A stretch of 64,000 nt of DNA, taken from positions 18,829-82,828 of the forward strand of contig NZ_JAAOXD010000001.1 in NCBI RefSeq assembly GCF_014694315.1, written 5' to 3'. The stretch is from Arthrobacter ipis. GTDB lineage: Bacteria; Actinomycetota; Actinomycetes; Actinomycetales; Micrococcaceae. The notes under the pieces are model-generated. The model was not told the DNA's origin. It saw nothing but the letters and a program-made list of their open reading frames with translations, and ran no database searches. Numbering within the stretch: the stretch's first letter is position 1; each line of letters begins with the position of its first letter. Of the stretch, positions 17,470 through 24,395 are shown piece by piece. Both the position numbers and the translations under genes were made by a program.

Positions 17470-18249
17470 TTGACCCCAAACGCTGCATCAGCGCAGAGCC
17501 CGTTCAATCCGGAACAGCACCGGATTGAGCGGGTGCTCTGTTTCTCAGCCCATCCCGACGACATCGATTTCGGCGCAGCCGGCACCATCGCCGGGTGGAC
17601 GGCGGCCGGCGTCCAGGTCAGCTACTGCATCATGACCGACGGCGACGCCGGCGGTTTCGATCCCCGGCAGCGCGCCGAAATCATCGCCCTCCGCGCGGCC
17701 GAGCAGGAGCGTGCTGCGGCCCTGGTCGGCGTCACGGACATCCACTACCTGCACCAGCGGGACGGGTACCTTGAGCCGAATCACGAGGTGATGCGCGGAG
17801 TAGTGAAGCTGATCCGCGAAATCCGGCCCGACGTCGTGCTTTCCATGCATCCGGAGCGCAACTGGAAGCGGATCCAGAAGAGCCATCCTGACCACCTGGC
17901 GGTGGGGGAGGCGGTGACCCGTGCCGTCTACCCTGCAGTGGAAAACCCGTTCGCTTACCCGGACCTCGCCGAGGCCGGCATGGAGGCCTTCAAGCTTCCG
18001 TGGCTGTGGCTCTACGCCGGTCCGGAGGAGCGGGAGAACCACGTTGTGGACGTCACGGACCATGTGGAGAGCAAGCTCGAGGCGATCCACGTGCACGTCA
18101 GCCAGCATCCCGACGCCGAGGCCATGGAGGCAACGGTCCGGCGCGGCATGCAGGTGAACGCCGAACGCTCCGGCCTCCCCACTGGCCGGAGCGCCGAGGC
18201 GTTCCACGTGGTCATGGTCAACGGGCCGGGGACCATCGCCGGCTTCTAG
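17470..18249 (+). CDS. PIG-L/LmbE family deacetylase
   Basis: A 259-residue protein with the N-terminal zinc motif SAHPDDIDFGAAGT (AHPDD) and a later HPDH, the metal ligands of PIG-L N-acetylglucosaminyl deacetylases. Actinobacterial members include MshB (mycothiol synthesis) and Mca, but I cannot tell which substrate this one uses; it is shorter than typical MshB. TTG at 17470 is proposed because it is the first in-frame start after the etfA stop (4-base gap), which suggests coupling to etfBA; the ribosome site is poor. It is convergent with the MerR gene, 19 bases apart. Confidence 0.82.
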   Translation: MTPNAASAQSPFNPEQHRIERVLCFSAHPDDIDFGAAGTIAGWTAAGVQVSYCIMTDGDAGGFDPRQRAEIIALRAAEQERAAALVGVTDIHYLHQRDGYLEPNHEVMRGVVKLIREIRPDVVLSMHPERNWKRIQKSHPDHLAVGEAVTRAVYPAVENPFAYPDLAEAGMEAFKLPWLWLYAGPEERENHVVDVTDHVESKLEAIHVHVSQHPDAEAMEATVRRGMQVNAERSGLPTGRSAEAFHVVMVNGPGTIAGF

Positions 18250-18268
18250 GCAGACCTCTGGCGTGCCG

Positions 18269-19042
18269 TCACCCTCCGGCTGAACTGAGCTGCGACGCCG
18301 CGTAGACCTTGATCCCCTCCAGCAGGTAGGGGGCGAGGCCTGCGCGGCTCTTGTCGTAGAAGGCAGTGAACCGGGGATCCTCGACGTACATCCGGCCCAG
18401 GCCAACGTACCTGTCCGCATCCGGGGTCCAGCTGACGCAGACCCAGCGGTAGTGGCGTTCGACGGCGGCCTGCACCCGGGCGTCGTCCGGCGGCAGGCCG
18501 GCGTCCAGGCACCGGGCCAACTCCTCGTTGATTGCACCGGCGTCAGCCATGAAGGCCTCCTTGTCGGCAGCGCTGAGCGCGGCGTGGCGCGCCTTGCTGT
18601 CCTCGACTGCGTTACCGCCCCACCGCTGGCGGGCCTCCTCCTCGTAGGGGTTGGTGTCAAAGTCCTTGAAAATTTCCTCGCCTGACATGGCGTCTCCTCG
18701 CTGCAGTGCCGATATGGTGGCGCCGACGGTCCTGGCCATGCGGTCCAGGCGGTCGCGCTCGGCCAGCAGCCATTTCCGGTGCACGTTCAGCGCATCCAGC
18801 TGGTCTGCCTTGCCGTCCAGAACCTGGCCAATGGTTTCCAGGCCAAGGCCAAGTTCGCGGAGAAGCAGGATCCGCTGAAGACGCAGCAGTTCAGGCTGCG
18901 TGTAGTAGCGGTAGCCGTTGTGCCCGGTGTAGGCAGGCGGCAGCAACCCCACCTGGTCGTAATGCCGGAGGGTCCTGGACGAGACCCTGCTCAGCTTCGC
19001 CAGTTCGGCGGTGGACCAGCTCCGGAGTTCTTCCTGCTTCAT
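18269..19042 (-). CDS. MerR family regulator with TipAS drug-binding domain
   Basis: A 257-residue protein. The N-terminal winged HTH (STAELAKLSRVSSRTLRHYDQVGLLPP...GYRYYTQPEL) is a MerR domain, followed by a coiled-coil dimerisation helix. From about residue 120 a TipAS-type domain begins (NPYEEEARQRWG... HYRWVCVSWTPDADRYVGLGRMYVEDPRFTAFYDK), as in Streptomyces TipAL, which binds thiopeptide-like compounds. It likely activates its own promoter: the upstream region has a 19-base spacer with an internal palindrome (separate entry). No other gene is obviously under its control here. The only start is ATG, 6 bases after the -10. Confidence 0.9.
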   Translation of the reverse strand: MKQEELRSWSTAELAKLSRVSSRTLRHYDQVGLLPPAYTGHNGYRYYTQPELLRLQRILLLRELGLGLETIGQVLDGKADQLDALNVHRKWLLAERDRLDRMARTVGATISALQRGDAMSGEEIFKDFDTNPYEEEARQRWGGNAVEDSKARHAALSAADKEAFMADAGAINEELARCLDAGLPPDDARVQAAVERHYRWVCVSWTPDADRYVGLGRMYVEDPRFTAFYDKSRAGLAPYLLEGIKVYAASQLSSAGG

Positions 19043-19048
19043 GCCTCC

Positions 19049-19079
19049 AGCGTAGAAGTTGACGCAACGTCAACGTCAA
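19049..19079 (-). promoter_or_regulatory. MerR-type promoter and operator of the TipAS regulator gene
   Basis: On the minus strand TTGACG (19079-19074), a 19-base spacer, and TACGCT (19054-19049). The over-long 19-base spacer is the hallmark of MerR-activated promoters. The palindrome GTTGACGCAACGTCAAC (19058-19074) lies in the spacer. The -10 ends 6 bases before the ATG, so the transcript is probably leaderless. Confidence 0.8.
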
Positions 19080-19120
19080 GCCTGCATGAAGTAGCTCTGG
19101 TCCAGGTGCGTCGGCCGGGC

Positions 19121-20011
19121 TCAGGTGTTCAGCGGAGCGGCAGCCACAGTGGGGAGCGTCGGCGTAGCGGACCCGCCGACGGGTTCGACCGTGATGCCGA
19201 GCGCAGCCGCGGAGCCGATGCCCTTGACCAGGGCCGGCTTCGACAGTGCCTCCGCGTCCATCAGGCCCTGCGAGACAGGGGTGGAGCCGTCCTTGGGAAT
19301 CAGCCACATCTGGTAGACCTTGCCCGCGGGCGGCGGCGGCACATCCTTCATCCGCACCACCAGCGCATCATGCGACTGCGAGATCGAAACGGTCGCCGTC
19401 CCTCCGCCATTGACGTCGACAGTCGCCTGCCGCGCGTCCTGTGCCTCGATGACCTGGTTGAAGGGATCGTTCTGGTTGGCCAGGTAGGCCCCGATGCCAA
19501 CACCGCCGAGCGCGATCACGGCAGCAGCCGCAACACCGATCAGCCAGTTGCGGAGCCCGGACTTCCGGCGTCGTACTTCACGGCGTTGGCGTGCAGCGGA
19601 AAGTTCGTCGGCAGCGTGGGCGGGCTCGGCCGCAGGCAGGGCAGCCGGCGCGCCGGCGACGGTGGTTTCCGCCGTAGCGGCATGTGGCCTGGCCTGCCCC
19701 TCCGCCGGTGCAGCGGCGGGAAGCTGCGCGACAATCCGGGCGAACAGGTCCGCAGGAGGCTCCTCCTCGGCCGTAAAGGACAATGCCAGAGTCTCCCTGG
19801 CTTGGCGGACGCGGTCGTTGAAGGAGTCGCGTTCAGCCTCGGGAGCGCCGCTGACGTAGGCGTCGATGGCCTCCCGCTCTGCGTCGCTGATGGCGTCCAG
19901 GGCGTAAATTTCGGCCAGTTCCACTGCCCGGCCGGCCGCCAGGTCGGTGGGAATATCGGCAGCAAATGCCCTGGGCAGCTGGCGACCGCGGGAATCATTC
20001 GTATCGGTCAT
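19121..20011 (-). CDS. rskA: RskA-type anti-sigma factor
   Basis: A 296-residue protein. The N-terminal cytoplasmic part has ELAEIYALDAISDAEREAIDAYV, typical of anti-sigma-K proteins, and lacks the HxxxCxxC zinc motif of ZAS anti-sigma factors. An Ala-rich linker leads to one transmembrane segment (about 155-178), then an extracytoplasmic RskA domain with the KVYQMWLIPKDG signature. It should hold the sigma factor encoded just upstream at the membrane until regulated proteolysis. Its ATG is 2 bases after the sigma factor stop, so they are an operon. Confidence 0.9.
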   Translation of the reverse strand: MTDTNDSRGRQLPRAFAADIPTDLAAGRAVELAEIYALDAISDAEREAIDAYVSGAPEAERDSFNDRVRQARETLALSFTAEEEPPADLFARIVAQLPAAAPAEGQARPHAATAETTVAGAPAALPAAEPAHAADELSAARQRREVRRRKSGLRNWLIGVAAAAVIALGGVGIGAYLANQNDPFNQVIEAQDARQATVDVNGGGTATVSISQSHDALVVRMKDVPPPPAGKVYQMWLIPKDGSTPVSQGLMDAEALSKPALVKGIGSAAALGITVEPVGGSATPTLPTVAAAPLNT

Positions 20012-20013
20012 TG

Positions 20014-20622
20014 TCAGCTCACCCCCAGGCAGGTCTTGAGTCGGATCAGTCCGTCACGGATGCGGGACTTGATGGTCGGAATGGCCGCGTTCAGCTTTTC
20101 AGCCACTTCACGGTAGGTGAGGCCGCCGTAGTAGGCGAGCCGCACGGATTCCTGCTGCGTCTCGGTCAGCGTCTCCAGGCAGCGCACCACGGCTTCGGCC
20201 TCCAGCCGGCTGTCCACCTCGTCCGATACCGAGTCATGGTCGATGTCCTGGCTGTTGGCGCCGTACCTGGCCTCGCGGTCGCTCGCGGACTGCGAGGACC
20301 GGACCTTGTCCACGGCCCTGCGGTGCGAAATGGTCATGAGCCAGGCCAGGGGACTTCCGCTCGCGGGATCGAACTTGGCGGCGTTTTGCCAAACCTGCAG
20401 GAAGACCTCCTGCGTGGTGTCCTCGCTGAGCTCCGGGTCGATCAGCACCCGGCGCGCCATGCCGAACACCCGCCGCGACGTCAGCCGGTAGAACTCGGCG
20501 AAGGACGCCTGGTCGCTGTCGGCAATCCGCCCCAGCAGCTGTGCCAGCTGCTGGTTAAGGTCGACGGCGGTGCCGGGCGGCGCTGGAGCGTCAAAGTTCG
20601 GCGCGTTGGGAGTTTCCATCAC
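20014..20622 (-). CDS. sigK: ECF RNA polymerase sigma factor (SigK-like)
   Basis: About 202 residues. Sigma region 2 is at ~30-100 (FYRLTSRRVFGMARRVL, LSEDTTQEVFLQVWQNA, WLMTISHRRAVDKVR) and region 4 at ~140-195 (LTETQQESVRLAYYGGLTYREVAEKLNAAIPTIKSRIRDGL), as in sigma-K. It pairs with the RskA-like anti-sigma factor directly downstream. GTG at 20622 (ATG at 20619 is one codon later) is proposed because TATGCT ends 5 bases upstream and no Shine-Dalgarno is present, suggesting a leaderless mRNA; the frame is open further upstream without a good start. Confidence 0.9.
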   Translation of the reverse strand: MMETPNAPNFDAPAPPGTAVDLNQQLAQLLGRIADSDQASFAEFYRLTSRRVFGMARRVLIDPELSEDTTQEVFLQVWQNAAKFDPASGSPLAWLMTISHRRAVDKVRSSQSASDREARYGANSQDIDHDSVSDEVDSRLEAEAVVRCLETLTETQQESVRLAYYGGLTYREVAEKLNAAIPTIKSRIRDGLIRLKTCLGVS

Positions 20623-20627
20623 TCTCA

Positions 20628-20633
20628 AGCATA
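20628..20633 (-). promoter_or_regulatory. Putative -10 box of leaderless sigK mRNA
   Basis: Reads TATGCT on the minus strand, 5 bases before the GTG and 8 before the ATG. Confidence 0.45.
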
Positions 20634-20835
20634 GGTTGCCTGCCGGCGGGTGCTGCACACGGGTTTGGGCTGTGGCAGCATCGTGCCGGGCAAAACGGAA
20701 TGCCGCGTTGCCCGGTTGGAGTGTTTTCACCTGCCGCTCCTTACGCCCTGTGGATGTGCGCGCCCTTTGGGCGTGCTCAGGAGGGATTCGGTGCGGCACC
20801 GGCTTTGGATGGGTGCCCGTGCGCGCGGGCCGCCC

Positions 20836-21303
20836 TCAGAGCTGTGCGCCGCTGAAACCCTGCTGGCGCCAGGCCTCGTAGACGGCAATGGATGCCGCGT
20901 TTGCCAGATTCAGCGACCGCAGCGACGGCAGCATGGGCAGGCGGACCCGGGACGTGACGTGGGGATCGCGCTTCACGTCATCCGGCAGGCCCACCGACTC
21001 CGGGCCGAACAGCAGGACATCGCCCGGCACGTAGGCGATGTCCGTGTAGGACACCTCGCCGTCGGAAGTGAAGGCGAAGACGCGCTCCGGCTGCAGCGCC
21101 TCCCAGGCGGCCTCGATGTTGGGATGGACGGTGACCACCGCCAGGTCGTGGTAGTCCAGGCCGGCGCGGCGGAGCTTGGCATCGGAGAAGTCAAAGCCCA
21201 AAGGCTCCACGAGGTGGAGTTCGGCGCCGGTGATGGCGGCAAGGCGGATGGCGTTGCCCGTATTGCCGGGAATTTCGGGCGTGTGGAAGAGAATGCGGAA
21301 CAC
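20836..21303 (-). CDS. trmL: tRNA (cytidine/uridine-34-2'-O)-methyltransferase, SpoU family
   Basis: A 155-residue protein, the short SPOUT type without an extra RNA-binding domain. Motif 1 is PEIPGNTGNAIRLA, motif 2 LLFGPESVGLP and motif 3 LPMLPSLRSLNLANAASIAVYEA, together the trefoil-knot S-adenosylmethionine site. TrmL homodimers methylate the ribose at the wobble base of leucine tRNAs. The GTG start is preceded at exactly 6 bases by TAGGAT on the minus strand with no ribosome site, so the mRNA may be leaderless. Confidence 0.92.
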   Translation of the reverse strand: MFRILFHTPEIPGNTGNAIRLAAITGAELHLVEPLGFDFSDAKLRRAGLDYHDLAVVTVHPNIEAAWEALQPERVFAFTSDGEVSYTDIAYVPGDVLLFGPESVGLPDDVKRDPHVTSRVRLPMLPSLRSLNLANAASIAVYEAWRQQGFSGAQL

Positions 21304-21309
21304 GGTTCA

Positions 21310-21315
21310 ATCCTA
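21310..21315 (-). promoter_or_regulatory. Putative -10 box of leaderless trmL mRNA
   Basis: Reads TAGGAT on the minus strand, 6 bases before the GTG. Confidence 0.45.
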
Positions 21316-21362
21316 GCGTCGGAAAATCCGGCACTCTTCGGGCAGGACCTCAGTGCACGGCT

Positions 21363-22307
21363 TTAGTGCATGCCCCTGAGCAGCCTGGCGAGTACTTGGA
21401 CATTGACGGTGTTCGGCGCCGGACCGGAGGCCAGGAAATCCTTGAGCCCGCGGGACAGGCCGGCGGCGTTGACCACCTGGACGACGTCGGAGCCGCCGCG
21501 GGAACGGCGGTGGCGGTCGATGACGGGTTCGTGGAGGTTGCCGTCCGCGCTGTGGACCACGGTCCACCCGGTCACATTCAGCTCGGGGAAAATGTCCTGC
21601 ATCTGCCAGACCACATGGGCCAGCTGCGGCGGGGCGACCGACCGGCCGCCGTGGTTCAGCGTGCTTCCGTCCCAGGCGTAGGCCCCCTTGGGCAGCAGCA
21701 TGGAACCAATCAGCGCAAGCCGGTAGCCCGAGAGCAGCGCGTGGTCAATGTGGCTGTTGTCCGCCGGGGCCTGCAGCCCGTTGATCAGGCGCGCCGCCGG
21801 GATCGCCGGCAGGACCTGCCTGCTGATCAGCTGTACCGTGCGCAGCTCGCGCTGGATCCTGGCTTCAGCGCCGAAGATGCCACGCTTTCGGGGCATGCCG
21901 TGGACCTGCTGGCTGGCCAGCTCCAGCGGGAGGAGCGGAACAGCGCCCGGCGTGTCGAAGGGCGGCACATAGACAGGGGCATCGCCGGAGGTGTTCCGGG
22001 GCGTTCCCGGCTTGTGGATGGTCGCCGAGGCGTGGCTGCCGGCGGCCGGGGCGTCGAAGTGGGCTTCGTCGCCTTCTGCGCGGCTCCGGCGCGGGCCGGC
22101 CGCGTAGGAGCGGTCGTAGGCGGCCCGCCGCTGGGGATCAATGAGCGTCTCATATGCAAGGGTCACCTGGCGGAACGCCGCGGCGTCGCCTCCATGATCC
22201 GGATGCGAAACGCGGGCAGCCTTGCGGTAGGCCACCTTGATCTCGCGCTCCGTCGCGGTCACCGCCACGCGGAGCACTTCGTAGTGGGAACTGCTGCCCT
22301 TGGTCAA
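21363..22307 (-). CDS. J-domain protein with uncharacterised C-terminal region
   Basis: A 314-residue protein. Residues ~8-65 form a J domain ([24 protein letters not shown], then HPD in SHPDHGG, then [17 protein letters not shown]), which stimulates Hsp70 ATPase. There is no Gly/Phe region or zinc finger, so it is not a canonical DnaJ. The ~200-residue C-terminal part is a globular domain I do not recognise, containing [22 protein letters not shown] and [24 protein letters not shown]; it resembles a nuclease-related fold only vaguely. The TTG start has AAGGA about 6 bases upstream. It probably recruits DnaK to a specific client. Confidence 0.75.
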   Translation of the reverse strand: MTKGSSSHYEVLRVAVTATEREIKVAYRKAARVSHPDHGGDAAAFRQVTLAYETLIDPQRRAAYDRSYAAGPRRSRAEGDEAHFDAPAAGSHASATIHKPGTPRNTSGDAPVYVPPFDTPGAVPLLPLELASQQVHGMPRKRGIFGAEARIQRELRTVQLISRQVLPAIPAARLINGLQAPADNSHIDHALLSGYRLALIGSMLLPKGAYAWDGSTLNHGGRSVAPPQLAHVVWQMQDIFPELNVTGWTVVHSADGNLHEPVIDRHRRSRGGSDVVQVVNAAGLSRGLKDFLASGPAPNTVNVQVLARLLRGMH

Positions 22308-22453
22308 GCATGGTCCTTAAGTCGTTGTTGCCGGCGTGCATGCGCTGCCCGGTGTGCCAAGCATATAAGCCGGTCTTGACGGTCTTCTGGAACAACGACC
22401 GCAGCAGGGTTGCGGGTTCCCGCCGGTGGAAAGCTGGGGGAACGCAGGGCGTC

Positions 22454-22459
22454 TAGACT
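22454..22459 (+). promoter_or_regulatory. Putative -10 box of leaderless lipoprotein mRNA
   Basis: TAGACT, 7 bases before the ATG at 22467. No Shine-Dalgarno is present. Confidence 0.45.
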
Positions 22460-22466
22460 TTTCGGA

Positions 22467-23162
22467 ATGGGAGTTCGGACAGGTCGCGGTGATGCCCGCC
22501 GTATACACGTGGTGATGGCAGCCGTTGGGGCCGTTGCCCTTCTCGGGGGTTGCAGTGTGGGTGTGCCGGATCCGGCTGCCCCGAGTCACCGGCCTGTCAG
22601 CAGCGGACCGGGCACCCCGACCATTACCCCCGGACACGACGCCGGTGCAGTGGCCGCCCGCGACATGCCGTTCTCGGCAGGGGCCACGCTGGCACATGGG
22701 GTTCCCGTCGGGCTGTCGGAGGACCTGGCCGAAGCGCCGCAATGGAAACAGGTGGTCAGTAACGCGGGTGGCGCGAGCCGCTATCAAAAATCCGACGGCT
22801 GCCAGGTGGCGGCCGAGGTGCGCCAGGACCAGTGGCCCCTGGTGGCGGCTGATGACAGGGAATCGACGGCGGCGCTGTTTGCCTATCTGGACCCCACTGT
22901 CCTGCCCGCCTATTTGAAGCCGGCATCGCTGCGGTGGGGCGGTGAGCAAGGCAAACCTGGGCCGGCCGTGGATGTACTGGTTCTGGAACGTGCCGCCAAG
23001 CCAGCAGGTCAGAAAGCCGGGAAGGCCACGGCGGTGCTGGCCCGGGTTTTCGGTACGGCCGGCTCGTCTGTCTATGTGTCGGCGTCGTGCCCGACGGCGG
23101 CGGCGCTCGCCGCCGCCCGGGCAGACATTAGTCAGTGGCTGACGGTGGTTCCGCCCGGCTGA
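22467..23162 (+). CDS. Predicted lipoprotein of unknown function
   Basis: A 231-residue protein with a basic N-terminus, a hydrophobic stretch (HVVMAAVGAVALLGG) and the lipobox LGGC, so it should be exported and anchored by a lipid on the Cys at about residue 29. A Pro/Ser/Thr linker follows, then a domain of about 180 residues with only scattered cysteines (DGCQVAAEV, SASCPTA). I do not recognise the family. The ATG at 22467 was chosen because the TAGACT box precedes it by 7 bases and it gives a compact signal peptide. Its 3' end overlaps the convergent DoxX gene by 31 bases. Confidence 0.75.
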   Translation: MGVRTGRGDARRIHVVMAAVGAVALLGGCSVGVPDPAAPSHRPVSSGPGTPTITPGHDAGAVAARDMPFSAGATLAHGVPVGLSEDLAEAPQWKQVVSNAGGASRYQKSDGCQVAAEVRQDQWPLVAADDRESTAALFAYLDPTVLPAYLKPASLRWGGEQGKPGPAVDVLVLERAAKPAGQKAGKATAVLARVFGTAGSSVYVSASCPTAAALAAARADISQWLTVVPPG

Positions 23163-23578
23163 TGAGCCGCTGCGGCGGTGGCTAGCCGGTTGAGGGCCAG
23201 CGCACCCACGAACAGGCCGAAGTCGCGCAGGGCGACGTCGTAATAGGCCCCGAGGATGAGCAGGTTCACAATGATCCCCAGGAGCCAGGCAGCCACCACA
23301 TGCGAACCGATCCGCGGCCGGAGGGCTACCAGGATTCCCGCAATTATCTCGACGACGCCGACGGCGTACATCACCGTCTGCGCCGGCAAGTGCAAGGTAT
23401 CCGGAACCACCGGTGCGAGGTAGCCGGTCCAGTCGGTCAGGAGGTTGGTGAACTTGTCCAGGCCGAACAGGATGGGCGCGACGGTGAACGCGGTGCGCAG
23501 TAGCAGGAACGCCTGGCGGGCCGGATCCGCCGCGAGCGTTCGCGGGTTTGCAGACTCCTTCAGTGCCGTAGATTTCAT
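23132..23578 (-). CDS. DoxX family membrane protein
   Basis: A 148-residue protein with about four hydrophobic helices (near 25-50, 65-85, 90-110 and 115-135), including FLLLRTAFTVAPILFGLDKFTNLLTDW, typical of DoxX-like proteins. DoxX relatives take part in thiosulfate/quinone oxidation and, in mycobacteria, in a membrane redox complex with a thiosulfate sulfurtransferase and superoxide dismutase; the reaction here is unknown. AAAGGAG lies 6-7 bases before the ATG. A good promoter (TTGCTA, 18 bases, TAAAAT on the minus strand) is overlapped by the inverted repeat at 23590-23618, so repression by the divergent SufR-like regulator is likely (inference). Confidence 0.82.
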   Translation of the reverse strand: MKSTALKESANPRTLAADPARQAFLLLRTAFTVAPILFGLDKFTNLLTDWTGYLAPVVPDTLHLPAQTVMYAVGVVEIIAGILVALRPRIGSHVVAAWLLGIIVNLLILGAYYDVALRDFGLFVGALALNRLATAAAAHQPGGTTVSH

Positions 23579-23589
23579 GGCGAACTCCT

Positions 23590-23618
23590 TTCTAAAAGTA
23601 GGTAGCTTGATTTTAGAA
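23590..23618. promoter_or_regulatory. Operator 1: TTCTAAAA-N13-TTTTAGAA over the doxX promoter
   Basis: Perfect 8-base inverted half-sites at 23590-23597 and 23611-23618, 21 bases (two helical turns) between half-site starts. The right half-site overlaps the doxX -10 (TAAAAT, minus strand). The same structure recurs at 26926-26954. Confidence 0.75.
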
Positions 23619-23628
23619 CCATCATCCC

Positions 23629-23657
23629 TTCTTTAGCAACGGATCTTGATTTTAGAG
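23629..23657. promoter_or_regulatory. Operator 2 (degenerate): TTCTTTAG-N13-TTTTAGAG at the regulator promoter
   Basis: The right half-site matches 7 of 8 bases, and the left half-site starts exactly 21 bases before it. CTTGATTTTAGA is a 12-base direct repeat shared with operator 1 (23606-23617 and 23645-23656). It ends one base before the regulator's own -10, suggesting autoregulation. Confidence 0.6.
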
Positions 23658-23658
23658 T

Positions 23659-23664
23659 TACGCT
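23659..23664 (+). promoter_or_regulatory. Putative -10 box of leaderless SufR-like regulator mRNA
   Basis: TACGCT, 6 bases before the ATG at 23671. No Shine-Dalgarno. Confidence 0.45.
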
Positions 23665-23670
23665 GGATCC

Positions 23671-24360
23671 ATGAGCCGCCCAACTGAGCACCGCGAATCC
23701 AAGACCGCTCTTCCGTGGACCGGCCGCCTGGCAGCCCTGGCCTCGCTGGGCGACGCCAGCCGGCGGCGCCTTTTTGAGTACGTCGCAGGCCAGCCGTCGG
23801 CGGTGGGGCGGGATGACGCTGCGGCCGCGCTGGGCATGCCCAGGTCTACGGCGTCCTTCCATCTGGACAGGCTGGTCCGCGACGGATTGCTCGCCGTCGA
23901 GTTCCGCAAGCTCGGCGAAAAGGCCGGCCCGGGGTCGGGCCGTCCGGCGAAGCTGTACCGCCCGGCGCTGGAAGAAGTGGGTGCGTCGGTACCGGACCGG
24001 AGCTACGACCTGGCCGGAGAGCTGATGGCCACCGCGATTGAATCCTCCATGGCCGCCGGGGGAGGGGTGCGCGAGGCACTGGCTGACGCGTCCTACTCCC
24101 GGGGCCGCGCACTGGGCGGTAACGGATCATCCCTGGATGAAGTGCTCGGGAGCATTGGCTACATGCCCGAACAGGACACCGAGGGCGGCACCATCCTGAT
24201 GAACTGCCCCTTCCATCGGCTCGCGGACGGGCACGCGGACGTGGTGTGTGCCATGAACGGAGCGTTTTTGAGTGGCGCCGCCGCTGCCTGCGGGGTGCCG
24301 GAGGAGAAAGTGGTGGAAGACAGGACGGCCGGGCGCTGCTGCGCCAGGATCAGGCCCTGA
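23671..24360 (+). CDS. Winged-helix regulator of the SufR/COG2345 type with C-terminal cysteine cluster
   Basis: A 229-residue protein. The N-terminal ~95 residues form a winged HTH (ALASLGDASRRRLFEYV, GMPRSTASFHLDRLVRDGLL). The C-terminal domain contains cysteines in the order C-x13-C-x13-C-x15-CC (NCPFH, VVCAMN, AACGV, RCCARI), close to the Fe-S ligand pattern of SufR, a repressor that senses iron-sulfur cluster status. It is divergent from doxX across two inverted-repeat operators, and a third copy lies at a flavoprotein gene 2.6 kb beyond its own stop. A cysteine desulfurase gene follows on the same strand but has its own -10. Metal binding is inferred, not shown. Confidence 0.8.
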   Translation: MSRPTEHRESKTALPWTGRLAALASLGDASRRRLFEYVAGQPSAVGRDDAAAALGMPRSTASFHLDRLVRDGLLAVEFRKLGEKAGPGSGRPAKLYRPALEEVGASVPDRSYDLAGELMATAIESSMAAGGGVREALADASYSRGRALGGNGSSLDEVLGSIGYMPEQDTEGGTILMNCPFHRLADGHADVVCAMNGAFLSGAAAACGVPEEKVVEDRTAGRCCARIRP

Positions 24361-24383
24361 GGCGGCTGAAACGTGGCGGCGTC

Positions 24384-24389
24384 TAGAAT
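24384..24389 (+). promoter_or_regulatory. Putative -10 box of leaderless cysteine desulfurase mRNA
   Basis: TAGAAT, 6 bases before the GTG at 24396. No Shine-Dalgarno. Confidence 0.5.
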
Positions 24390-24395
24390 TTAAGC

